Shown piece by piece: positions 1-8,161 of a stretch of 40,519 nucleotides of DNA (position 1 is its first letter; each line of letters starts with the position of its first letter). Origin of the DNA: Muribaculum sp. (lineage in GTDB: Bacteria; Bacteroidota; Bacteroidia; Bacteroidales; Muribaculaceae); contig JAMPAV010000001.1 of the NCBI GenBank assembly GCA_023667055.1, positions 647,040-687,558 of the forward strand. The letters are read 5' to 3'. The translations under genes and the position numbers were made by a program. Below the pieces are notes generated by a model. That model made no database searches and was not told the origin of the DNA. It was given only the letters and a program-made list of their open reading frames with translations.

Positions 1-26
1 CTCCTAAACTTTTAACCTTTTAAACC

Positions 27-50
27 TCAACTTTCGCTTGCGAAAGTTGA
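27..50. repeat. Perfect palindrome upstream of topA
   Basis: The 11-base arms TCAACTTTCGC and GCGAAAGTTGA are separated by TT. The element lies directly before the topA -7 box, and the TTG in its centre (38-40) sits at the right spacing to act as the -33 element. It shares a frame of conserved positions with the palindrome at 2541-2564, with paired changes in the two arms, which suggests that the folded form is what is conserved. It has no T-run, so it is not a typical intrinsic terminator. Confidence 0.8.
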
Positions 51-68
51 ATAAAAGTATTAATTTTG
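38..68 (+). promoter_or_regulatory. Predicted topA promoter
   Basis: A Bacteroidota -7 box TAATTTTG lies at 61-68. A TTG 20 bases upstream (38-40) is a possible -33 element inside the palindrome. Transcription should start near 72, giving a leader of about 70 nt to the topA ATG at 140. The longer in-frame opening that begins at 38 lies upstream of this promoter and is therefore unlikely to be translated. Confidence 0.6.
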
Positions 69-139
69 CGCCACGATATATAGCCGATGACAACCAAAAA
101 AGTTGTCGTTGGCTTTCAATGCCTGATTTTCAACTTGTT

Positions 140-2491
140 ATGAACAACCTCGTAATTGTAGAGTCTCCTGCAAAAGCAAAGACCATCGAAAAATTCCTTG
201 GAAAGGGCTACACCGTGCTCTCTTCCTACGGACATATACGCGACCTTAAAAAGAAAGGGATAGCAATAGATTTCGACCATAATTTCGCTCCGGAATATGA
301 AATTCCGGCCGACAAGAAGGAGCTGGTGCGCCGACTCAAGGATGCGGCTAAAAAAGCCGACATGGTCTGGCTCGCTTCCGATGAAGACCGCGAGGGTGAA
401 GCCATTGCCTGGCATCTTTATGAGGTATTGGGGCTGAAACCGGAAAACACGCGTAGGATAGTTTTTCATGAAATCACCAAACCTGCCATCCTCAATGCCA
501 TAGCCAATCCGAGAGGTATAGACATCGACCGGGTAAATGCTCAGCAGGCCCGTCGTGTTCTCGACAGAATCGTGGGATTTGAACTCAGTCCGGTGCTGTG
601 GAAAAAAATCAAGCCTTCGCTTTCAGCCGGCAGAGTGCAGAGTGTGGCTGTGAGGCTGATATGCGAGCGCGAGAAAGAAATTGAGGCTTTCACTCCGGAG
701 TCATATTATAGGGTACAGGCGCAGTTTGAGGTGCCCGGCAGCAATGCAAAATTGAAGGCTGATCTATCACGCAGGCTCAAAGATACAAAAGAGGCAACTG
801 AAGTGTTGTCGGAATGTGCCGAATCTCAATTCAGGATTGAGGAAGTGTCAGTGCGCCCCGCAAAACGTTCGCCATACCCACCTTTCACTACTTCAACTCT
901 GCAACAAGAGGCTTCGCGCAGGCTTGGATTCTCTGTGAACCAGACTATGGTGATTGCACAAAAATTATATGAGGACGGACGCATCACCTATATGCGTACA
1001 GACTCCACAAATCTCTCCGAACTGGCACTCAAGGATATCGCCAATGCCATCAGTGGCGAAATGGGGGAGAAGTATCTTAAAATCAGACATTACCATACCA
1101 ACTCAAAGGGTGCGCAGGAAGCTCACGAAGCCATTCGTCCGACATATATCAGCAACCGCACAATTGATGGCGATGCACGCGAGCAAAAACTCTATGACCT
1201 TATATGGAGGAGAGCTGTAGCATCTCAAATGGCAGACGCAGAAATAGAGAAGACAAGTGTGGATATTGCCATCACTCCCGCAGACGGCACCGGCCGACAA
1301 GCCACTGACAACTCACATGGTGTCTTCAAGGCTGAAGGGGAAGTGGTGAAGTTCCCGGGTTTCCTTAAGATATATCAGCAATCCGGACTTGACAAGGACT
1401 CATCGTTGCCTCCACTGCAGGCAGGCACTTTCCTTGATGCCAAGGAAATCACAGCCACGCAGGACTTCACCCAGGCTCCTCCACGCTATACTGAGGCTTC
1501 TCTGGTGAAAAAAATGGAGGAACTGGGTATAGGACGTCCTTCCACTTACGCCCCAACCATATCAACTATCCAGAATCGTGAATATGTGAAGAAAGGGGAA
1601 AAAGACGGAACTCCCACGGTGCTCAAACTTCTGACATTGAAAAACAAAAAAATAAAGGAGGAGGACAAAACCGTCTTGACGGGATCTGAAAAGGGAAAAC
1701 TGATTCCGACAGACACCGGAATGATTGTCAATGACTTCCTGACAGAATATTTTCCTGATATTCTTGACTATAATTTTACGGCCAAAATAGAGGAAAAATT
1801 TGACGATATAGCTGAGGGAAAACTTCCTTGGCAGAATGAAATGTCGGAATTCTATGGAGGGTTTCATCCTGAAATAGAGAAAATGAATGCCCTGAAGATG
1901 GAACATAAGGTAGGCGAGAGGGTACTTGGCAATGACCCGAAGTCCGGTCGCCCCGTTTCTGTCAAGATTGGCAGGTTTGGCCCGGTGGTTCAAATTGGAG
2001 AGGCCACAGATGAGGAGAAACCTCTCTTCGCATCATTGCAGCCCGACCAGAGCGTGCAGACAATCACTTTAGAGGAAGCCCTAAAACTTTTTGAACTACC
2101 GAGAAAGGTGGGAAGTTTTGAAGACAAGGATATCACTGCCGCTGTAGGACGGTTTGGTCCCTATATACGCCATAATTCCATGTTTGTCTCCATCCCTAAG
2201 GAAATGTCGCCGATGACAATCACCGAAGATGAAGCTATCGACCTTATTCTGAAAAAACGTGAGGCCGAGGCCAACAAGCATATAAAGAGTTTTGAGGATC
2301 ATCCTGAAATTGAGATTCTCAACGGGCGTTTCGGCCCCTACTTCACAGTCCTTCCCGAAGGAGCCAAGAAGAAGGTGAACTATAAGATTCCCAAAGGAAC
2401 GGATCCGCATGGACTGACATACGAGGATGTCCAAAAACTTATGGAACAGCAAGATGCAGTCCCCAAAAAGAAAAGGTCTCGCAAATCCTAA
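140..2491 (+). CDS. topA: DNA topoisomerase I
   Basis: Type IA topoisomerase, which relaxes negatively supercoiled DNA by cutting one strand through a tyrosyl phosphate. The Toprim domain starts at once with LVIVESPAKAKTIEKFLG, and its acidic triad is D81-E82-D83. The catalytic tyrosine is Tyr284 in ITYMRTDS. The C-terminal third has no four-cysteine zinc fingers but carries three GRFGP-type Topo_C repeats, followed by a lysine-rich tail. The product is 783 aa, usual for Bacteroidota. I chose ATG 140 because family similarity begins exactly there and the predicted promoter lies at 38-68; the in-frame extension upstream adds 34 residues of no recognisable type. Its TAA stop is the first three bases of the TAACCCC tract at 2489-2540. 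Identification is secure. Confidence 0.97.
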   Translation: MNNLVIVESPAKAKTIEKFLGKGYTVLSSYGHIRDLKKKGIAIDFDHNFAPEYEIPADKKELVRRLKDAAKKADMVWLASDEDREGEAIAWHLYEVLGLKPENTRRIVFHEITKPAILNAIANPRGIDIDRVNAQQARRVLDRIVGFELSPVLWKKIKPSLSAGRVQSVAVRLICEREKEIEAFTPESYYRVQAQFEVPGSNAKLKADLSRRLKDTKEATEVLSECAESQFRIEEVSVRPAKRSPYPPFTTSTLQQEASRRLGFSVNQTMVIAQKLYEDGRITYMRTDSTNLSELALKDIANAISGEMGEKYLKIRHYHTNSKGAQEAHEAIRPTYISNRTIDGDAREQKLYDLIWRRAVASQMADAEIEKTSVDIAITPADGTGRQATDNSHGVFKAEGEVVKFPGFLKIYQQSGLDKDSSLPPLQAGTFLDAKEITATQDFTQAPPRYTEASLVKKMEELGIGRPSTYAPTISTIQNREYVKKGEKDGTPTVLKLLTLKNKKIKEEDKTVLTGSEKGKLIPTDTGMIVNDFLTEYFPDILDYNFTAKIEEKFDDIAEGKLPWQNEMSEFYGGFHPEIEKMNALKMEHKVGERVLGNDPKSGRPVSVKIGRFGPVVQIGEATDEEKPLFASLQPDQSVQTITLEEALKLFELPRKVGSFEDKDITAAVGRFGPYIRHNSMFVSIPKEMSPMTITEDEAIDLILKKREAEANKHIKSFEDHPEIEILNGRFGPYFTVLPEGAKKKVNYKIPKGTDPHGLTYEDVQKLMEQQDAVPKKKRSRKS

Positions 2492-2540
2492 CCCCATAAC
2501 CCCATAACCTATAACCCCATAACCCATAACCCCATAACCC
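2489..2540. repeat. TAACCCC-type tandem repeat, G4-prone
   Basis: Seven consecutive units of 6-8 bases of the forms TAACCCCA, TAACCCA or TAACCTA start on the topA stop codon and run up to the palindrome at 2541. The minus strand therefore has six G-tracts of three or four G, mostly separated by TTAT, the arrangement of a telomere-like G-quadruplex. The function is unknown. Confidence 0.85.
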
Positions 2541-2564
2541 TCAAATTTTGCTTGCAAAATTTGA
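2541..2564. repeat. Perfect palindrome upstream of prfB
   Basis: The arms TCAAATTTTGC and GCAAAATTTGA are separated by TT. This is the same design as the element at 27-50: both keep TCAA, TTT and a GC-TT-GC core, and differ only at two base pairs (C-G versus A-T, and C-G versus T-A). It ends 8 bases before the prfB start codon, so in the mRNA it would be a hairpin next to the initiation site. Confidence 0.8.
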
Positions 2565-2572
2565 ACAAAGAT

Positions 2573-3685
2573 ATGATTACACAAGAACAACTCAAAGATG
2601 CGGAAGAACGCACAGCCGCGCTTAAAAGATATCTCGACATAGACACAAAGAAAATCGAAGTGGAGGAAGAGGAACTCCGCACGCATGTCGCAGATTTCTG
2701 GGAAGACCGCTCCAAGGCAGAGGCCCAGATGAAGAAGATCAAGGATCTGCATTTCTGGATTGACTCATACGAGGCTCTCGAGAAGCAAGTGGAGGAATTG
2801 CGACTTGGCTTTGACTTTGTGAAGGAAGGCCTTGTCACCGAAGAAGAGGTGGAACAGCAATACGAGACAGTGATGAAAGACATCGAGAGTCTTGAACTCC
2901 GCAACATGCTCCGCCGCGAAGAAGACAAACTTGGAGTTGTGTTGAAAATCAACTCCGGTGCCGGTGGCACCGAAAGTCAGGACTGGGCACAGATGCTGAT
3001 GCGCCTTTATCTGCGCTATGCCGAGCGCCACGGCTACAAGACCTCCATCGCCCAACTCCTCGAAGGTGATGACGCCGGTATCAAGTCTGTGACCATCAAC
3101 ATTGAAGGTGACTACGCATACGGTTATCTCAAGAGTGAGAACGGTGTGCACCGTCTTGTGCGTGTCAGCCCTTACAATGCACAGGGCAAACGCATGACAT
3201 CATTTGCATCCGTATTTGTGACACCGCTTGTGGATGACACCATTGAAATCAATGTAGAGCAGGCCCGTATTTCATGGGACACTTTCCGTTCAGGCGGTGC
3301 AGGCGGACAGAATGTCAACAAGGTGGAGTCGGGCGTCCGATTGAGATACCAGTACAAAGACCCCTATACCGGAGAAGAAGAGGAAATCCTCATTGAAAAC
3401 ACTGAAACACGCGACCAGCCAAAGAATAAGGAAAACGCACTACGTCACCTCAGAAGTATTCTATACGAAAAGGAGATGAACCATCGTCTGGAGGAACAGG
3501 CTAAGGTCGAGGCCGGTAAAAAGAAAATAGAATGGGGTTCGCAGATAAGAAGTTATGTCTTCGACGACCGTCGTGTAAAGGATCACCGCACCAACTATCA
3601 GACATCCGACGTAAATGCTGTGATGGATGGAGAAATCGATGAATTCATAAAGGCTTATCTGATGGAATTTGCCGGCGGCGAATAG
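2573..3685 (+). CDS. prfB: Peptide chain release factor 2
   Basis: Release factor that reads UGA and UAA and triggers peptidyl-tRNA hydrolysis on the ribosome. The 370-aa product has the GGQ loop in SGGAGGQNVNKVESGVRL (GGQ at 244-246) and the RF2-type N-terminal helical domain. The anticodon-like tripeptide, SPF in E. coli RF2, is SPY here (199-201). In many bacteria a programmed +1 frameshift lies near codon 25. Here the aligned place reads TAT CTC GAC (codons 20-22) without an in-frame UGA, so the gene is translated in one frame. ATG 2573 is used because upstream codons fall in the palindrome. The stop is followed 3 bases later by xseA, so the two are probably cotranscribed. Confidence 0.97.
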   Translation: MITQEQLKDAEERTAALKRYLDIDTKKIEVEEEELRTHVADFWEDRSKAEAQMKKIKDLHFWIDSYEALEKQVEELRLGFDFVKEGLVTEEEVEQQYETVMKDIESLELRNMLRREEDKLGVVLKINSGAGGTESQDWAQMLMRLYLRYAERHGYKTSIAQLLEGDDAGIKSVTINIEGDYAYGYLKSENGVHRLVRVSPYNAQGKRMTSFASVFVTPLVDDTIEINVEQARISWDTFRSGGAGGQNVNKVESGVRLRYQYKDPYTGEEEEILIENTETRDQPKNKENALRHLRSILYEKEMNHRLEEQAKVEAGKKKIEWGSQIRSYVFDDRRVKDHRTNYQTSDVNAVMDGEIDEFIKAYLMEFAGGE

Positions 3686-3688
3686 TAT

Positions 3689-5089
3689 ATGGGATACACA
3701 GACCGACAGGATCCGCCCACGGCGCTGACTCTATCGCAGTTCTCGCGTTATGTGGCACAAGCTATCAGCCGACAGCCTGTGCTGCTCGGCGCATGGGTGA
3801 CTGCCGAAATCAGCGACCTATCTACAAGCGGCGGACATTGCTACATGACCCTGATTGAGAAAGATCCTGCCGGGACCACAATAGCCAGAATGAGGGCCAC
3901 AATATGGGCAAACCGATTCATTTATCTGCGTGAGAAATTTTTCAGGGCCACCGGTCAGCAACTCGCCAATGGCTTGAAAGTGATGCTATATGGAGGCGTG
4001 AATTATCACAACAGCTATGGTCTTAGTTTCAATGTCGGAGAGATAGATCCATCCTATACGATGGGCGACCTCGAACGGATAAGGCGCGAAATACTTCAAG
4101 CCCTTCAGCGTGAGGGAATCATAGAATGCAACAGGCGGCTCTTGATCAGTGAGCCACCCCTGAAGATTGCGGTAATCTCATCCGAAAAGGCTGCCGGCTA
4201 TGGCGATTTTATCAATCAGCTTCAACACAATCCACTCGGAGTGGAGTTTCACACGTTGCTATTCCCGGCTGTGATGCAGGGGGAAAAGACTGCCGGCAGT
4301 GTGCTTGATGCCCTTGACCTCATACAGCAGACGTACAGTATTGTGAAATGGGATTGCGTGGTCATAATCCGTGGGGGCGGTGCTACCACCGATATGAATG
4401 GATTTGACAATCTGCAGCTTGCACGCCGAGTCGCCACTTATCCGGTCCCTATAGTGGTGGGCATCGGACATGAACGGGACCGCTGTGTGCTCGATGAAAT
4501 AGCCTGTGTGAGATGTAAGACCCCCACCGCCGTTGCCTCATGGCTTATCGACGCAGTGGATAGACAGTGGCAGAGAGCCGTGGAAGCTGCCAATCGTGTA
4601 GTAACGTTTGCGATGGAGCGTCTCAAGGGTGAACATATCCGTCTCCAAGGAATTGAGACCATGCTTCCCGCTGTCGCCGAAGCGCGTATCAGCAATACAA
4701 GGCTGCGGCTGCAATCCCTATCTACTCATCTCCCCCTGTTAGCCCAAGCGGTTATCTCTAAGGAGAACGGCAAGCTTAACAATATTGCCACTGCTTTGCG
4801 CATGACATCCCATGCCTTCATAGATAAAGAATTATCCCATGTCGCAGCAATGTCAGCTTCGCTGAAAGTCGCTGCGGTGTCTTGTCTTGAAAAGCAATAT
4901 ACCGCACTTGAAAATGCTGAAAGGCTTATTCAGGTATTGAATCCTGATGCTACACTCAGGCGTGGATATTCTATCACCCGTGTCGGTGGAAAGGCCATAA
5001 CGGATCCATCGACAGTGGCCGATGGTGAACTTATCGAAACTATGACGGCCGGCGGAATGTTGATTTCAAAAGTCCAAAAAACAATTTAA
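3689..5089 (+). CDS. xseA: Exodeoxyribonuclease VII large subunit
   Basis: Catalytic subunit of exonuclease VII, which degrades single-stranded DNA to oligonucleotides and acts with the small subunit XseB. The 466-aa protein has an N-terminal OB-fold region (about residues 15-110, including LLGAWVTAEISDL), the large-subunit catalytic core with IAVISSEKAAGYGDF and VVIIRGGGATTDMNGFDN, then the long helical region that binds small subunits, and a C-terminal LRRGYSITR segment typical of the family. It starts 3 bases after prfB. No xseB is visible downstream: the next gene starts 14 bases later and is a HAD phosphatase. Confidence 0.95.
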   Translation: MGYTDRQDPPTALTLSQFSRYVAQAISRQPVLLGAWVTAEISDLSTSGGHCYMTLIEKDPAGTTIARMRATIWANRFIYLREKFFRATGQQLANGLKVMLYGGVNYHNSYGLSFNVGEIDPSYTMGDLERIRREILQALQREGIIECNRRLLISEPPLKIAVISSEKAAGYGDFINQLQHNPLGVEFHTLLFPAVMQGEKTAGSVLDALDLIQQTYSIVKWDCVVIIRGGGATTDMNGFDNLQLARRVATYPVPIVVGIGHERDRCVLDEIACVRCKTPTAVASWLIDAVDRQWQRAVEAANRVVTFAMERLKGEHIRLQGIETMLPAVAEARISNTRLRLQSLSTHLPLLAQAVISKENGKLNNIATALRMTSHAFIDKELSHVAAMSASLKVAAVSCLEKQYTALENAERLIQVLNPDATLRRGYSITRVGGKAITDPSTVADGELIETMTAGGMLISKVQKTI

Positions 5090-5103
5090 CAAATGCTCTG
5101 AAA

Positions 5104-5757
5104 ATGAAAAAACTTGTCATATTTGATCTTGACGGAACTCTTCTCGACACAATAGCCGACCTTGGAACCGCATGCAACTATGCGCTCGAACAAAAAGGAT
5201 ACAGACGTCATCCGCTTGCAGTATATCCATATATGGTTGGCAACGGTGTCAGAAAACTGATTGAGCGTGCTCAGCAAGATGCATCGCCGGAAGAGGTCGA
5301 TGAATTGCTAAAACTGTTTCGCGAATACTACGATGAGCATTGCACCGACTATACCAAGCCTTACCCCGGCATCCCTGAATTGCTCGATGACCTCACATCG
5401 AGGGGAATCGCTGTGGCTGTGGCCACCAACAAATATGACAAGGCGGCAAAGAGAATCGTCAGCCACTTCTTCCCCAATGTGCCATTTGTGGCAGTGAAGG
5501 GACAAGTGGAGAATCGTCCGGTCAAACCGGACCCGAGCATTGATTTTTCTATTCTTCTGGCTCACCCCACTCCCAAGAATGAGGTGATGCATGTGGGGGA
5601 CTCTGCCGTGGATATAGAGACAGCGCGAAGGGCCTGTGTGACTTCTGTCGGAGTGACGTGGGGCTTCCGGCCTCTCACGGAACTGCGGAAAGCCTACGCA
5701 GACCATATTGTGTCAACCCCCGAGGATATACTAAAACTTGCCCTGAAAGATGACTGA
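5104..5757 (+). CDS. gph: HAD phosphatase, phosphoglycolate-like
   Basis: Haloacid-dehalogenase superfamily hydrolase of 217 aa. Motif I is IFDLDGTLLDT with the nucleophile Asp8 and Asp10. Motif II is in AVATNK, and motif IV in VGDSAVDIETARRA. The cap insertion after motif I is helical, as in Gph/PGMB-type enzymes. The likely substrate is 2-phosphoglycolate, a repair product of damaged DNA ends, but HAD substrate calls from sequence are weak and another small phosphate ester is possible. It sits between xseA and rnpA and overlaps rnpA by 8 bases, so translation is probably coupled. Confidence 0.85.
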   Translation: MKKLVIFDLDGTLLDTIADLGTACNYALEQKGYRRHPLAVYPYMVGNGVRKLIERAQQDASPEEVDELLKLFREYYDEHCTDYTKPYPGIPELLDDLTSRGIAVAVATNKYDKAAKRIVSHFFPNVPFVAVKGQVENRPVKPDPSIDFSILLAHPTPKNEVMHVGDSAVDIETARRACVTSVGVTWGFRPLTELRKAYADHIVSTPEDILKLALKDD

Positions 5758-6295
5758 AGACGTTGCCGCTGAAATATCCGTGGAAGATAGATTCACCTTG
5801 CGCAAGAGTGCCAAGTTGCGTCACCGCACACTCGTGCAAGATCTCTTCAAGAAGGGGCGGACTGTATATTCCGGGCCTCTTCGTGTCACATTCAGACCTC
5901 TTTCTGAAACCGAACTGGCAGATTCCTTTCGTGAGAATGTGCCTGACAGGATTGGGCCTGTTCAGATGATGATTACAGTGCCAAAGAAAAAAAGACGTCA
6001 TGCTGTGGACCGGGTGCTTATGCGTCGCCGCATAAGGGAAGCTTTCCGGACTTCATATCATCCGTTAAGGCAATTCATTCAGCAGAACCCAGGTATCCGC
6101 ACACTGTCGCTTGCAATAATATATCTGCAACCGGAAAATTGCGGGATGCCGGCAATATCCGCAGCTGTCAATTCAGTCCTGCTAAAAATAGTAAAAAAAC
6201 TTGATCCGGAAATTTCGGAAACCACAGTGCAGGAAAGTAACCGTGATGTTCAAGCCCTGGTATCCAAAACCGAATGTCTCAAACCTTTGTTATGA
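5750..6295 (+). CDS. rnpA: Ribonuclease P protein component
   Basis: Protein subunit of RNase P, which with its catalytic RNA removes 5' leaders from pre-tRNA. The family signature is visible as [12 protein letters not shown] (from residue 15) and as the basic RNR-type motif [13 protein letters not shown] (88-100). At 181 aa it is longer than the usual 110-140: there is an acidic insertion around residues 51-70 and about 30 extra residues at the C-terminus. It overlaps the HAD gene by 8 bases, and its TGA stop overlaps the ATG of yidD, keeping the widespread rnpA-yidD order. rpmH, normally upstream, is absent here. Confidence 0.93.
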   Translation: MTEDVAAEISVEDRFTLRKSAKLRHRTLVQDLFKKGRTVYSGPLRVTFRPLSETELADSFRENVPDRIGPVQMMITVPKKKRRHAVDRVLMRRRIREAFRTSYHPLRQFIQQNPGIRTLSLAIIYLQPENCGMPAISAAVNSVLLKIVKKLDPEISETTVQESNRDVQALVSKTECLKPLL

Positions 6296-6510
6296 AAACA
6301 GGAAAAACTCTCTTGCTTGGAATGATACGGTTTTATCAGTATGCCATATCGCCGCACACACCGCCGAGTTGCCGATATGTGCCTACATGTAGCCAGTATG
6401 CCGTAGAGGCCATTCAAAAATATGGTGTGTTAAAAGGAGGATGGCTATCGATAAAACGATTGAGCCGGTGTCATCCCTGGGGAGGGTCCGGTTTTGACCC
6501 GGTGCCTTGA
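6292..6510 (+). CDS. yidD: Membrane protein insertion efficiency factor
   Basis: YidD family, a small membrane-associated protein that assists YidC-dependent insertion. The 72-aa product has the diagnostic block [18 protein letters not shown] followed by [11 protein letters not shown] and [14 protein letters not shown], with its conserved cysteines. I chose ATG 6292 because it overlaps the rnpA stop as ATGA; an in-frame ATG at 6274 would add six residues. yidC follows at 10728, separated by two envelope-related genes. Confidence 0.95.
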   Translation: MKTGKTLLLGMIRFYQYAISPHTPPSCRYVPTCSQYAVEAIQKYGVLKGGWLSIKRLSRCHPWGGSGFDPVP

Positions 6511-6515
6511 TGGTG

Positions 6516-6610
6516 CGCATTGCAAAAATTAGGCGCAATGCAAAATTCACAATGCACGATTGACTCAATCAACGCGGACAATTATGAATTATGGATTATG
6601 AATTGAAATT
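6516..6610. repeat. Spacer with inverted repeat and ATTATGA heptads
   Basis: The spacer between yidD and the GH3 gene has GCATTGC and GCAATGC arms about 11 bases apart near 6517-6541, then CACAATGCACGATTG-like sequence, then heptads ATTATGA, ATTATGG and ATTATGA (6581-6601). After a six-base unit, another ATTATGG at 6608-6614 contains the GH3 start codon. The extra ATGs in the heptads (6584, 6591, 6598) all run into early stops. No -7 box was seen. Confidence 0.6.
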
Positions 6611-8134
6611 ATGGACTTCACCAAGATAGCCCGACATATAATGCGCTCACGCGCCCATCGCACAGATGGGTGGACAGATCATGTGGAATACTTACAGCGT
6701 AAGCAGTTGGAATGGCTTATTCGCAAAGCGGTGGATACTGAGATCGGCAAACGTTATGGATTTTCTGAAATCCTTAATTCTCCGGATTTGGTGGAGGCTT
6801 ATGTGGCGGCGGTGCCAACAGTGGAGTATGATGATATCCGTCCTCTTGCAATGCGCATGGTCAATGGTGAGAAAAATGTATTGTGGCCGGGAATATGCAA
6901 GAGATTTGCCCAAAGCAGTGGCACAAGCGGTGGTAAATCAAAATTTGTGCCTATCACCGACGACTGTCTGAAACTAAATCATTACCCCGGCACAAGTGAT
7001 GTGGTGGCGCATTACCTGATGATGAACCCGAAAAGCCGAATCTTCTCAGGTAAAAGTCTGATACTGGGAGGCAGCTTTGCCAACGAACTTGACCTGAAGG
7101 CCGGTGTAAAGGTGGGGGATTTGAGTGCAACCCTTATTGACAGGATGCCCAAACTTGCCGACATGGTGAGGGTCCCTAAGAAAGAGATTGCCCTGATGGA
7201 GGACTGGTGCAAGAAACTGCCGGCTTTGGCAACGGCGGCTTCTAAGGAAAATATCACCAACATCTCAGGAGTGCCATCATGGTTTCTCACCGTCATTAAA
7301 GAAGTGTGTCGCATAAATGGGGTCGCAAAAATATCCGATGTATGGCCAAATTTAGAAGTGTTTTTTCATGGTGGTATTGATTTTCGTCCTTATCGGAAAG
7401 AATATGAATCGCTTACGGACCTGTCGAAAATGCACTTCATGGAAACGTACAATGCAAGTGAAGGCTTTTTCGCATTCCAAAACGATTTCGCGGAGCAATC
7501 CATGCTCCTAATTCTTGACGGTAAAGTTTTTTATGAATTCGAGCCTTTGGAAGGAGGTTTCCCAATACCGGCATGGAAGGTGGAGGAGGGGAAAACATAC
7601 GAGCTATTAATCAGCAGCAGCAATGGGTTGTGGCGTTACCGTCTTGGCGACACCGTGACAGTGACACAATGCAATCCGGTGAAAATCAGAATTGCCGGGC
7701 GCACACGCAGTTTCATAAACGCGTTTGGTGAGGAGGTAATGGAAGACAATGCCAACCGGGCAATAGAAGCGGCATGCACGGCCACCGGGGCAAGCATAGC
7801 AAACTACACAGCCGGTCCTTACTATGCCCACAACAATAAGCGTGGTCATCACCAGTGGCTGATAGAATGGAATGTCGCGCCGTCATCTTTGCCTGCCTTC
7901 ACTGAAATTCTCGACAGGACTCTTCAGGATGTAAATTCCGACTATCAGGCAAAACGTTACCATGGGATTTTTCTCGACCCTCCTGAAATTATCAGTGCAC
8001 GCCCGGGTCTTTTTGATGCGTGGCTGGCTACCGCCGGAAGCCACAAGCTTGGAGGGCAACGAAAAGTGCCTCGGCTTAACAATAACAGATCTATACTTGA
8101 TAAAATGCTTGCACTCAATACAAATTTTTCATAA
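6611..8134 (+). CDS. GH3 auxin-responsive family protein
   Basis: Bacterial member of the GH3 family (ANL adenylating superfamily). Plant members join carboxylic acids to amino acids through an acyl-adenylate; the bacterial substrate is not established. The 507-aa protein has the nucleotide-binding loop SSGTSGGKSKFVPIT (S102-K109 core), the central YNASEGFFAFQN motif where GH3 enzymes bind ATP and the acyl group, and the WRYRLGDTV hinge motif leading into the C-terminal domain. No signal peptide or membrane segment is seen, so it is presumably cytoplasmic. It lies between yidD and the TamL-like gene. The start codon is inside a heptad repeat and has no evident Shine-Dalgarno. Family assignment is firm; activity is inferred only. 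Confidence 0.9.
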   Translation: MDFTKIARHIMRSRAHRTDGWTDHVEYLQRKQLEWLIRKAVDTEIGKRYGFSEILNSPDLVEAYVAAVPTVEYDDIRPLAMRMVNGEKNVLWPGICKRFAQSSGTSGGKSKFVPITDDCLKLNHYPGTSDVVAHYLMMNPKSRIFSGKSLILGGSFANELDLKAGVKVGDLSATLIDRMPKLADMVRVPKKEIALMEDWCKKLPALATAASKENITNISGVPSWFLTVIKEVCRINGVAKISDVWPNLEVFFHGGIDFRPYRKEYESLTDLSKMHFMETYNASEGFFAFQNDFAEQSMLLILDGKVFYEFEPLEGGFPIPAWKVEEGKTYELLISSSNGLWRYRLGDTVTVTQCNPVKIRIAGRTRSFINAFGEEVMEDNANRAIEAACTATGASIANYTAGPYYAHNNKRGHHQWLIEWNVAPSSLPAFTEILDRTLQDVNSDYQAKRYHGIFLDPPEIISARPGLFDAWLATAGSHKLGGQRKVPRLNNNRSILDKMLALNTNFS

Positions 8135-8149
8135 TTCAAAATTATTATG

Positions 8150-8157
8150 TAATTTTG
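8150..8157 (+). promoter_or_regulatory. -7 box directly before the TamL-like gene
   Basis: TAATTTTG lies only 4 bases before the ATG at 8162. If it is used, transcription begins at or within a base or two of the start codon, giving a leaderless mRNA. No good TTTG is found 19-21 bases upstream, so this promoter is weaker by consensus than those of yidC or hpt. Confidence 0.5.
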
Positions 8158-8161
8158 CACT

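Noticed and set aside
38..139. A longer topA starting at 38
   Set aside because: The extension has no family similarity and would begin upstream of the predicted transcription start.
2489..2564. CRISPR-like array of regular repeats between topA and prfB
   Set aside because: Units are 6-8 bases without spacers; no cas genes occur in the window.
2096..2752. A minus-strand open frame with a GYGVMGYGVIG-like repeat peptide
   Set aside because: The repeat peptide is only the translation of the TAACCCC tract, and the frame is antisense to topA and prfB.
3167..3175. SPY in RF2 as a sign of stop-codon reassignment
   Set aside because: The genes in the window end with ordinary TAA, TAG and TGA stops at sensible places, so there is no sign of altered decoding.
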